Shown: piece by piece, positions 55,579-64,000 of the stretch
Layout: each line of letters opens with the position of its first letter
Numbering within the stretch: the stretch's first letter is position 1
Origin: Mycoplasma anserisalpingitidis
GTDB taxonomy: Bacteria; Bacillota_I; Bacilli_A; Mycoplasmatales; Metamycoplasmataceae
Assembly: GCF_007858495.1 (NCBI RefSeq)
Contig: NZ_CP041663.1
Span: 248,001-312,000, forward strand
Length of the DNA: 64,000 bases
Reading direction: 5' to 3'
Notes under the pieces: generated by a model
The model's input: only the letters and a program-made list of their open reading frames with translations
Databases searched by the model: none
What the model was told of the DNA's origin: nothing
Made by a program: the position numbers and the translations under genes

Positions 55579-56117
55579 ATGAAACAAAAAGATTTTTTAA
55601 GCAAAATAGATTATGCTATTTATTATTACGAAAGCAAAATACAGGATAATGCATTTACTGGTATTGAAGATATAGGGCATTTAACATTTAATAATGTTTT
55701 TTATTATTCAAGAAATGAAATGAAAAAATATCTGTAGAAGAACTAGTTGATGAAATAGTTTCAAAAAATATACTAAGACGAAGACATGAAATTTTTAAAC
55801 TAGTTCCAGAATTGGAATCTAGAATCAATGAAATTTTATTTGACAGAACTTATGATAACTTTGACCAATTATTAAAACGTGCACTATTTGAATATCAAAA
55901 AGATTTTGTACTAGAAAATATTGAACATTCATTTAGATCACATTTCCTAAATTTAGCTAAAGAAATTGTTAAAAATAGTGGAAGAGAAGAAATTAAAGTT
56001 AATTGAGAGTGATTTAATGATTTAGTTATTAAGAAAGCTAAAGAGTTTTGTTCAAAAGATGCGTTGTATAAATATGTTCCGACAGAATTTAATGAATTTG
56101 AAGAAATTTTAGTCTAG
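55579..56117 (+). pseudogene. Hypothetical gene with single-base frameshift
   Basis: The ATG at 55579 has a strong Shine-Dalgarno (AAAAGGAG). The first frame ends at TAG 55735-55737 after 52 codons (MKQKDFLSKIDYAIYYYES...), just past an A6 run (55723-55728). The next frame then runs with coding character to TAG 56115-56117 (ISVEELVDEIVSKNILRRR..., two UGA Trp codons). One additional A would join them into one protein of about 179 residues. The family is unknown and the product looks cytosolic and helical. Confidence 0.5.
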
Positions 56118-56150
56118 TAAATATAAATTAAGCATATAAATAAAACAAAA

Positions 56151-56330
56151 ATGAATAATATCAACACAAATTTAAATATATTCAATAATTCTTTAGATAA
56201 ATCATTTAAAGAAATTATTGAATTTTTAATTCACAAATATTCAAAAGAATCAAATACTCGAAAGATAGAACAAAATATTCTTAAATCAATTTTAGAAACC
56301 CAAAGCAAAAAAGATAAAAATTGATGTTAA
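56151..56330 (+). CDS. Small hypothetical protein
   Basis: A 59-codon frame (MNNINTNLNIFNNSLDKSFKEII...) ending in ...KKDKNWC with a UGA Trp. There is no clear Shine-Dalgarno. Just after it (56334-56396) a frame without a start reads KELTTNIIKEYFLTGKGQE and stops, which looks like the C-terminus of a lost gene. The confidence that either is expressed is low. Confidence 0.3.
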
Positions 56331-56428
56331 TTTTATAAGGAACTAACCACCAACATCATAAAAGAATACTTCCTAACAGGTAAAGGACAAGAATAGATTC
56401 ATTAAGAAAAATAACTAAGTAATACTTT

Positions 56429-56760
56429 ATACGTCATTTATACCGGCAAATAAACCAATAAATGTCTATTTAAAATGACGGTTTAAAATGAATTATTGTG
56501 ATTTTTGTGTTAAAAATTGATTAAATCAGTATTATTTACACAAATTAACTGATTTTAATCCGACAAGAATAAAAATATACCGTCATTTATACCGACAAAT
56601 ATACCGACATTATGTCTATTTAAAATGACGGTTTAAAATTAAATTATTGTGATTTTTTATCAGAAATTGATTAATTTAATGTTATTTTGCAAATTAATGA
56701 TATTTAACCCGACAAAAATAAAAATATACCGTCATTCAAACAGAAATTTATACCGACAAA
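56429..56760 (+). repeat. 148-bp tandem repeat array (2 full + 1 partial unit)
   Basis: Units start at 56429, 56577 and 56726 (spacing 148 and 149). Each begins with ATACCGTCATT, has one or more TATACCGACA motifs and, in the two full units, continues with TGTCTATTTAAAATGACGGT and an AT-rich half. Within a unit ACCGTCATTT and AAATGACGGT form inverted arms (for example 56579-56588 and 56623-56632). The partial third unit carries the CCGACA that acts as the probable -35 box of the downstream gene. Confidence 0.8.
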
Positions 56761-56780
56761 AATATAAATGTTGTTATAAT
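56753..56780 (+). promoter_or_regulatory. Promoter of the AlbA_2 gene
   Basis: CCGACA (56753-56758) and TATAAT (56775-56780) with a 16-nt spacer. The -35 element belongs to the repeated motif. The TATAAT ends 6 nt before the ATG, implying a leaderless mRNA. Confidence 0.55.
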
Positions 56781-56786
56781 ATTAAT

Positions 56787-58193
56787 ATGACTAATAATAC
56801 CTATATAGAATCAGAAATTTTGGAGTTAAAAGAAAAAATGAATGATAATTTAACTAAAGAAATTGTCTCATTTTTAAATACACTTGGTGGAGAAATAATA
56901 ATAGGTGTAAAAGATAATGGTGAAGAGGTAGGTATAGAAAATCATGATGAGACCTTAAGAAAAATATCAGATATTATAGTATCAAAAATAGAACCCAAAC
57001 CCACAAATTTAGTATTTCCAAGATTACATAAGCTCAAAAATGGTAAAGTTGGTGTACTTATTATAATTAAAAAAGGAACTGAAGAAATATACTATGATAA
57101 ACAATATGGATTATCTTCAAAAGGTTGTTATAAGAGACTTGGTTCAACTTGCATACCATTAACATTCCAAGAAATAAATCAAAGAATACATAAAAGTTTT
57201 GCTGATAATGATCTTATTATTAGAATGGGAAATGAAAATTCTAATTTAACATTCTCTAGTATTAAAATATATTATGAAGAGAAAAATAAGCATTTGAATA
57301 ATAATACTTTTGAAAAGAATATTTCATTAAGAAATTCACTTAATCAATACAATCTTCTTGCTGAATTACTAGCAGATAAAAACAATTTATCATTAGTTTT
57401 TGTTAAATTTAATGGAATTGATAAAACCTCCATTTCGCAAAGAGTTGACGTAGGTAATGTTTGTATAATTACAGCGTACAAAAATCTTATAAATAGACTT
57501 AAATCACTAAATACAAATTTTTTAGATACAACTGTTAGACCTAGAATAGAGACTCCACTTTTTGATATGGATTCAGTAAATGAAGCAATTTTAAACGCAA
57601 TTATCCATAATGATTGAACAATTGGAACTCCACAAATTTCATTTTACAGTAATAGAATTGAAATTGTTTCTCACGGTGGATTGATATCTGGATTAAGTGA
57701 AGATGAATTTTTTGATGGGATTAGTAGACCAAGGAATCCAAGTTTAATGAGAATTTTCATTGATTTAGGATTAGCTGAACATACAGGACATGGTGTTCCT
57801 AAAATAATTAGTGTTTATGGAAAAGAATCAATTAAAATTGGTAATAGTTCAATAAAGTGTATTATTCCTTTTAATATAAATGGTAATGTTCAAATTAATG
57901 AAAATTTTGATGAAAACTCAATTAACAATAATGAAAAAAATAATAAAACAAATTATTTTGATGATTCATTATTAAACCTAAGGGATAATGAAAGATTAAT
58001 TTTAAATTACATTACTAACAACTCACAAATTACAATACTAAAGCTTTCAGAATTAACAGGTCTTTCAAGTAGAACGGTTGAAAGAATAATATCTTCACTA
58101 CAAACTAAATCAATTTTAATTAGAGAAGGTTCAAAGAAAAAAGGTAAGTGAGTAATAAAAATATCAAATTATGAAAAAAATAACACAAAATAA
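56787..58193 (+). CDS. AlbA_2/Schlafen-type putative DNA- or RNA-binding regulator
   Basis: A 468-residue protein. The N-terminal domain ESEILELKEKMNDNLTKEIVSFLNTLGGEIIIGVKDNGEEVG is the AlbA_2 (divergent AAA-4/Schlafen-like) signature. The middle contains NEAILNAIIHND-W, SNRIEIVSHGGL and RNPSLMRIFIDLGLAEHTGHGVPKI, typical of the ATPase-like C-terminal region of these proteins. A winged helix (LKLSELTGLSSRTVERIISSLQ, about 415-440) ends it. Two UGA Trp codons split it in the standard code. Its promoter sits in the tandem repeat array, which suggests autoregulation. Confidence 0.8.
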
Positions 58194-58246
58194 ACTAGGA
58201 CACAAAAAGTTGACATTTATTTATCAACTTTTTGTGTCCTAGTTTA
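58191..58246. terminator. 23-bp perfect hairpin after the AlbA_2 gene
   Basis: Perfect inverted arms at 58191-58213 and 58224-58246 with a 10-nt loop, starting with the stop codon. It contains ACACAAAAAGTTGA. It is longer than a usual terminator and could also be the end of a mobile fragment. Confidence 0.7.
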
Positions 58247-58463
58247 CATTTGTTTTTTATTTAAAATTCTTTATTTTTGAATTTTGTGGGTCATTTTTAG
58301 ATGACTTTTCTCTTTTTCTGAACAAAATCAATAAAAAATGCAGAGAATAATTTCTCCACACATTTTTTCACCACTCAAATTTTTTAATAACTAGGTATAT
58401 GTAAAATTCTTATGTGAATTTAATAAAATCCAGCATTTCGCACACTTAGTGCAAACACAAGAA

Positions 58464-58487
58464 TAAAAGTGCGAATTAATCGCACTA
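58464..58487 (-). terminator. Terminator of the immunoglobulin-blocking protein gene
   Basis: AGTGCGA and TCGCACT form a 7-bp stem around 5 nt, followed on the minus strand by TTTTATT. Between 58247 and 58463 I see no gene, only an AT-rich spacer. Confidence 0.85.
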
Positions 58488-58495
58488 AAATTTAT

Positions 58496-61400
58496 TTATT
58501 CAATTTTTCAACCATATGTATTAAAACTCGCAACTAATGAAACCATATTAGGATCATCAACTTTGATTTTCTTAAATATGTTTCTTCCAGCACTTATAAC
58601 AGCAGCTAATTGAGTTCCTCAACCTTGTTCTAAATCAGAAGCTTTACCTGAAATATATAGAGTATCTACAGTTGAATTATTTTCAGTTTTAAAATGGAAT
58701 TTTCCATAGTCACTAGGGTGTTTTACAATTAAAGCACTGAATTGAGTTCTAGCTAAATCACTTGTTTTTATCTCGAATTTCTCGTCTGGATTTCATAATG
58801 TTAAATCATAAAATACTCTTCCATATAATTGCATATCTTTAAGACTTCTAATTTCTTTAACATTTGAAAAATCTAAATGAGTGATTCAACTCCCTTCACC
58901 TCAATACCCTTGGAAGACTCTTAAATCATATTTATCTTGGAAAGCAATTTTTAAACCTTGATTGATTGTAGTGATATTATCTTCAGCATCAAATTTAAGA
59001 ACTTGGAAAGTAATAGATGTAGTTTTTAACGCTCCATCAGCCACTTTATTTGGATTAATATCATTATTATAATCATAAGGTACAAAATCAACACCTTTAA
59101 GGGCATTTGGATTAATTGCTCAATCTTTATCCAAACCAAGAATACCATTTTGAGAAGTGTATAATTCAATTTCTTTAATATGTTTATCTTTTAAGGCAAT
59201 AAGTGAACTAGTATCTTTTCCTTCAAAGAATAATGTGAGTTTTTGAACAGTGCTTGGTAAACTTTTAAATACATCTTTAAGATCTGAAGGAGCACCAAAA
59301 CCACCTATATTTCTTATTACAATACCATTAATTCCACCTGAAAGTTGACCTTGAAGTTTTTGTATATCATTTTTGAAGTTTTTATATGACTCAACATTTT
59401 TAACATCAACTTCAAGAACGTTAAGTTTTTTACCATCTTTAGTGTAACTATAAACTTTACTACTTCCTGATAAACTAGAAGAGTATGAACTAGAGATATC
59501 CTTTTTATCTCAACCAGGGAAATTTCCTTCTTGAATTGATTTAGGATCTCTAGAGTATCAAGTGTCATAATTCATAACACGTTTTGTGCTATTTTGATCG
59601 ACAATTTTCTTGATTACTGGACTATCAAGTGGATTTGGATATGTTCAACTGCCACCTTCTTCAACATATCAAGTTGTTTTTCCTCCTGATTCATTTCTAT
59701 ATAATCTATTCAAGAAATCTAAATTTGGAACCATTCCTTTTTCAGCATATTTATCAATATCTTTTTTAACATTTTCCATTCAAAGTCTTAAATGAAGTAA
59801 GAAATCTCTTCCTTGCTCTTGATATTTCGTTCTGTAATTTTTAGTATATTCAACTCAATTTTCAATAATATTCGATGGAACACCTTGTTTACCTAATGCA
59901 TCTCTTAGAGCTTTTTCATCATTTAATCCGTCTTTACCTATTGCAGTATATAAAGTATTAACTAATTCTTTAGTACCTTTTATCGTTTCTGAAGTAATTT
60001 TATTTTTATCTAAATTCTCATATTTTTTTCAATCAGGATTTTCGACATCCGGCACATTTACTGAATTAGGATCAATAGGTTTACCAGCTATATTTGTTTT
60101 GTCTTTAATGATTTTTTCGCTATTAGAATTGCTATCTTCGGGTTTTGGAGTAGGTTCTGGTTTAGGCGTTGGGGCAGGAGTATTTTCAACTTCCTCGGTT
60201 TTCTCCGGTTCTTCAGGAGTTACTGGTTGAACTTCAGGTGTAGGTAAAATTACAACTTCTTGTTTTTTCTTAATTTTAACAAATGCAACATTTTTATTTG
60301 TATTTGCAATAACTACTTTTCTAGCTTCATTACTGTCAAATGCTTCATATCCATTAGGAATATATTGTATTACAGGTATCTCGTCACCACTTCTTTCAAA
60401 TCTTTGAAAAGGATCTAATATAGTTCCATCTTCAGTTATTCAATTAATCATTATCATTCCCATAGGAGAATTTTGATTAATTATTGCACTTTGAATAATT
60501 TCAACTTTATTGGTTTCTCCTACTTTGATCACTTGCTCAGTATTTTTAGCCTTATACCCAATCGGAACATAATTATTAACATTAATAATAGCATTATCTA
60601 ATGAACTAATTGATTTATAACCAATTTCACTTCCGTCTAAAATAAAAATTAATTTAGTTGAAACTGTTTGATGAATTTCTTCTACTTTTTTAATGCCAAT
60701 TTCGTTTCTATTTCCAGTAATGACAGCAACATTTGAATCAACTAAAGTGTAATTATTTGGTAAATAGTTTGAAGCTATAATCACTTCATCATCGTTGCCT
60801 TTAATAGATTTTTCACTTATAACTTTATCACCTTCTTTAAAAACTAAGGTAGTTGTAACCAATTTTTTCTTAAGTTGGATTGCAATTTTATTTTCTTTAC
60901 CATAAATAATTGAATAACTTTGATTTACAAATTCATATCCTTCAGGAAGATATTCTTTATAATCAATTACTTCACCTTCAGGTTTTTCGATAACTTTTTT
61001 CAATACTTCAACATTATTATCATGATAAATTAATGTAGTAGTTACTAATCTAATTTCTTCTTTATCTGGTTCAACATTGATGATATTTTCTTGTCCTACT
61101 TTAATTTTGATAGTTTCATCAACTAAATGGTAATTAAGAGGTACATAATTGATATCTTTAATTGTATGCTCAGAATTTTCTAAAAGCTTAAACGTTTTAC
61201 TTTCAATAGTTTTATTATTGTAATTAAATTTAATTATTGTATCGAGTACTTTGATAGTTTCCTTTTGGATTTTAACTACTAGAATTTCATTGTCAATTCC
61301 AGGGATAGCTAACTGATTAGGTTCAATTAATTCATATCCTTCTGGTAAATAAGAACTAACTAAAATCAATTCACCTTTTTTAGTTTCGATAGTTTTTTCT

Positions 61401-62416
61401 AAAACTACTTCTTTAGATTGATTATCTTTGTAAATTAATTTAGTTGTTACCATTTCCTCTTTAATAAGAGTATCATCAAAAATTTCATTTTCACTCTCAG
61501 GATTTTCAGGAATAGTTGGTTCAGTTGGTTCAACAGATATAGGTTGCACTTGAATTGAATTAGTTTGACCAATTATAACATCAATTGAACTTTCTACCAA
61601 TTCATAACCATAAGGTAAATACTGTCCAGCATTAATTTTTGCATTAATATTTGAACTAACTTCAATTTCTTTAATTAAATTAACTTCATAAAAGTACTTT
61701 AGAATTGTTTTGATTTCTTTGGGTTTTTCTTCTTCAGTTTTTTCTGGTTGATTTTCAACTACCTTAACTAAATTTATTTCATTTACTTGATTAACAATAA
61801 CTTCAAAATCATCATTTTCGAGTTTATAACCACTAGGAATATATCTTGAAAGAATTATTTTTTCATCATTTTTTGTTGTTATAACTTCACTTGAGATGAT
61901 TTTTTCATCAAATGTGAATGTTAAAGTAGTTTTGTAAATTAAATCTTTTACGATTTCTTTAATAAAAATTAAATTTTCGCTATTTTTTTCTATTTCTATA
62001 TTTTTATTCAATAATTCATAACCATCAGGAACGTTTAATTTTAAGTTAAATGACTCAAATTCTTCCTCTGTAAGTTCTATAGTTTCACCAATTTGTGTTT
62101 TACTTTCATCGTTTAACAAAAACTTAATAATAGTTTTATTATTTTCATTTTCATGTTCTTCATTATTTGTACCTGGTTTTTCTAATTTAGGTAAATTATT
62201 ATCTCTATTTGAAAGATTTTTATCGCTAGTTAAAACATCATCTTTTAATGATGAATCACTACCATCCAACCTTTCACCTAAAGTATCAAACTTTTTATTA
62301 ACATTATTTTTAGGATTATGAGAGTGAATTCCCATAGTTAAAACACTAGAAACACCAACAAATGCAATTGCAGACATTCCTAGATAAAATAGTTTTTTCT
62401 TAGTTATTTTTCTCAT
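58496..62416 (-). CDS. Putative immunoglobulin-blocking virulence protein (MIB-like), expanded
   Basis: A 1306-residue protein with a basic start and an N-terminal signal anchor (KLFYLGMSAIAFVGVSSVLTMGI). Residues about 93-725 are nine degenerate units of 60-75 residues with a (Y)(L/I/V)P-x-GY-x-L core. A Pro/Glu linker (TPAPTPKPEPTPKPE) follows, then a 500-residue domain with DFLNRLYRNESGGKTTWYVEEGGSWTYP, NYDTWYSRDP and LRR-like strands (LQGQLSGGINGIVIRNIGG). That domain matches what I know of mycoplasma Ig-binding (MIB) proteins. The gene follows an F1-like ATPase operon, the usual neighbour. No DUF31 protease (MIP) gene lies downstream. Many Trp codons are UGA. The Shine-Dalgarno is AAAGGAG. 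Confidence 0.7.
60242..62140 (-). repeat. Nine protein-level repeats in the MIB-like gene
   Basis: Units of about 60-75 codons share T(T)xLxF/Y...E...YLPxGYxLV...I..GxxNxIxV. Units 4, 6, 7 and 8 are most alike (for example YLPEGYELIEPN, YLPEGYEFVNQS, YLPNNYTLVDSN, YVPIGYKAKNTE). The pattern resembles MucBP-like adhesion repeats. The DNA is too diverged for a recent tandem duplication. Confidence 0.7.
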
Positions 62417-62446
62417 ATAACTCCTTTATTAAATAATTTTATTTAA

Positions 62447-63814
62447 TTATTTAGTTTCTAATAAATCATTTACTGTCGAAATATACAAGAATTTCTCAGG
62501 CTCAACACCACTAAATTCACCATTAATAATTCTTGTAACTGAATCGATAGTATCTTCTAATTTTACATATACTCCTTTTTCATGAGTAAAGTGTTCGGTC
62601 ATGAAAAAGTATTGTGAGAAAAAGTTTTGTAATTGAAGTGCTTTTTTAACCGTGACTTTACTTTCATCATCAAGTTCATCTATTCCCAAAATTAAAATAA
62701 CATCTTCGAGTTCTTTATATCTTTGAAGTATTTTTTTAGTTTCTATAATTGCATCATAATGTTTTTGACCAATTATCATTGGATCAATACTACTTGAACT
62801 AGATGCAAGCGGATCAATTGCAGGGAAGATATTTTTGGCAGTTACTTCACGTGAAAGTACTAAGTTTCCGCCAAGGTGCTTAAATATTGCGACTGCAGAA
62901 GGTTCAGAAAGATCATCCATAGGTAAAAATACTGTTTGGAATGAAGTGATGTTTCCATTTTGATTTGCGAAAATTCTGTTTTCAACTGAAGAAATTTCAG
63001 TATTTAATGTCGATTGATATCCACCAAGAGAAGGTTTTTTATCAAGTGAAGCTGAAATTTCATTACCAGCTTGAAGAAAACGGAAGATGTTGTCGATGAA
63101 TAACAATACATTTTCTTTTTCATTATCTCTAAGATATTCAGCAGCAGTTATACCAATAGGAACAATACTCATTCTTGAACCTGCTGACTCGTTCATTCTT
63201 GATACATAAAGAGTTGAATTCTTCATTAAATTAGATTCTTCTAGGTCATTCTTAAGTTCAATCGCTTCACGTGAACGTTCACCAGAACCAATAAAAATAG
63301 AACTGGTTTTTTCTTGATTTTTAGATAAATTAAAGATGATTTCTTTCATTAAAACTGTTTTTCCTACCCCAGCTCCACCAAAGATACCAATTTTTGCACC
63401 CTTGATAATTGGAATAAAGAAATCTACAGCTTTAATTCCTGTTTCTAAAATCTCTGGCTCATATTTATAGTTAAGATTTTTAATAATAGTTGAATCCATT
63501 TCAACAAAATCAAATTCTTTGATCTCAGGGTGATTTAATGATTTACCACTAAAATCAAATACATGGCCTTTAGCTTTTTGCCCAACTGGAACCATAAATG
63601 ATTTATTTAGACATTTTACTTTTTGATTTATATAAAATGGAGTTTCATTATAAATAATCATTGCTAAAAGATTGTTTTGATCAAGTATTTTTTTTACCAT
63701 TAAATAGTTTAGATTATCTTCAGTTAGAATTAAAGTATTAATTTTTGGAAGTTCTTCATTAGAAAAACTAATTTGTACTACATCAGTTCAAATCTTAGTT
63801 ATTTTCGCTGCCAT
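62447..63814 (-). CDS. F1-like ATPase beta-like subunit
   Basis: A 455-residue catalytic-type ATPase subunit, clearly diverged from the atpD at 13151. Walker A GGAGVGKT (about 146-153), GSGERSREAIEL (catalytic Glu), the RMNESAGSRMS segment and the GGYQSTLNTEISS block are kept. The C-terminal helical domain is short. The start is the ATG at 63814 after AGGAGTTAAC, giving MAAKITKIWTDVVQIS. Mycoplasma Type-3 F1-like clusters encode such proteins without the usual Fo, next to MIB-MIP genes, and have been linked to release of antibodies from the cell surface. Confidence 0.85.
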
Positions 63815-64000
63815 TGTTAACTCCTAACTTTTGAATAATATTATTTAAAATGTCTTTTTTAATTGGTATGAATTCATTTTGAACTTTAATGTTTCAATTT
63901 AGTTCTAACTTATTGCTTAATTGTTTAAGTGCACTTTTGAAAAATTCAGAAACACGCGGATCAATATTTTTGGTATTTTTAGTACTTTCAAATATTTTTC
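63795..64000 (-). CDS. F1-like ATPase alpha-like subunit (C-terminal part)
   Basis: The last 67 codons of a gene that continues beyond the right window edge. The helical Lys/Asn-rich tail (RVSEFFKSALKQLSNKLELNW...) ends 17 nt inside the beta-like gene, an overlap of 20 nt. The alpha-like assignment is from gene order in known F1-like clusters; no catalytic motif lies within the window. Confidence 0.5.

Noticed and set aside
56429..56760. CRISPR array
   Set aside because: The repeats are 148 bp with no constant short repeat/unique spacer pattern and no cas genes nearby.
62447..63814. Second housekeeping atpD
   Set aside because: It is strongly diverged, has an unusual N-terminus and lies beside a MIB-like gene rather than atpG and atpC, so it fits the F1-like cluster.

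Overview
The window is a piece of a Mycoplasma chromosome, probably from the hominis group (Mycoplasmopsis/Metamycoplasma-like). It is very AT-rich. UGA is read as tryptophan throughout: atpA, pheS, pheT, pgk, metK, nadE and mnmG all stay in frame only if TGA is sense. The gene set is a minimal mollicute one with prolipoproteins, an IS30-type element and a Type-3 F1-like ATPase next to an immunoglobulin-blocking protein. All coordinates below use translation table 4, so many genes are longer than a standard-code reading would give. No tRNA, rRNA or CRISPR array was seen.

Positions 1-26000 are mostly housekeeping: smpB (3' end) and tmRNA, a MATE exporter, a ZIP metal transporter, yebC, nadE, mnmG and rlmH, a large lipoprotein, a KtrB-type potassium channel subunit, the complete FoF1 ATP synthase operon (atpI-B-E-F-H-A-G-D-C, minus strand) with a visible promoter, glyA, and a minus-strand rarA-pheS-ung-pheT block. 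At 26142-29332 an ABC exporter ATPase is followed upstream by its permease gene, which is split near codon 20 by a 1430-bp IS30-family element flanked by a 14-bp target duplication.

Positions 29400-42400 hold two nrnA paralogues around pepA and yigZ, metK with a structured leader that looks like a SAM-clan translational riboswitch, era-cdd-ybeY, a peptidase-containing (C39) ABC exporter with a small overlapping membrane partner, rpiB, and a 943-residue coiled-coil surface protein.

Positions 42400-58300 are accessory. They contain a transglutaminase-like lipoprotein, a DNA methyltransferase next to a ParB-fold protein (candidate modification/defence pair), decayed and frameshifted small genes, a pilin-like small membrane protein, pgk and mscL, a second copy of the IS in opposite orientation, a hypothetical membrane protein overlapping a MORN/YwqK-like gene, and an AlbA_2/Schlafen-type regulator preceded by 148-bp tandem repeats.

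Positions 58496-64000 (minus strand) hold the end of an F1-like ATPase operon (alpha-like partial, beta-like) followed by a 1306-residue putative immunoglobulin-blocking protein whose N-terminal half is nine degenerate repeats.

The two IS copies are 1430 bp each, look identical where compared, and lie in inverted orientation around 22 kb (29272-51508), so that segment could invert. Several genes have a TATAAT box only 6-9 nt before the ATG and no Shine-Dalgarno sequence, suggesting leaderless mRNAs.
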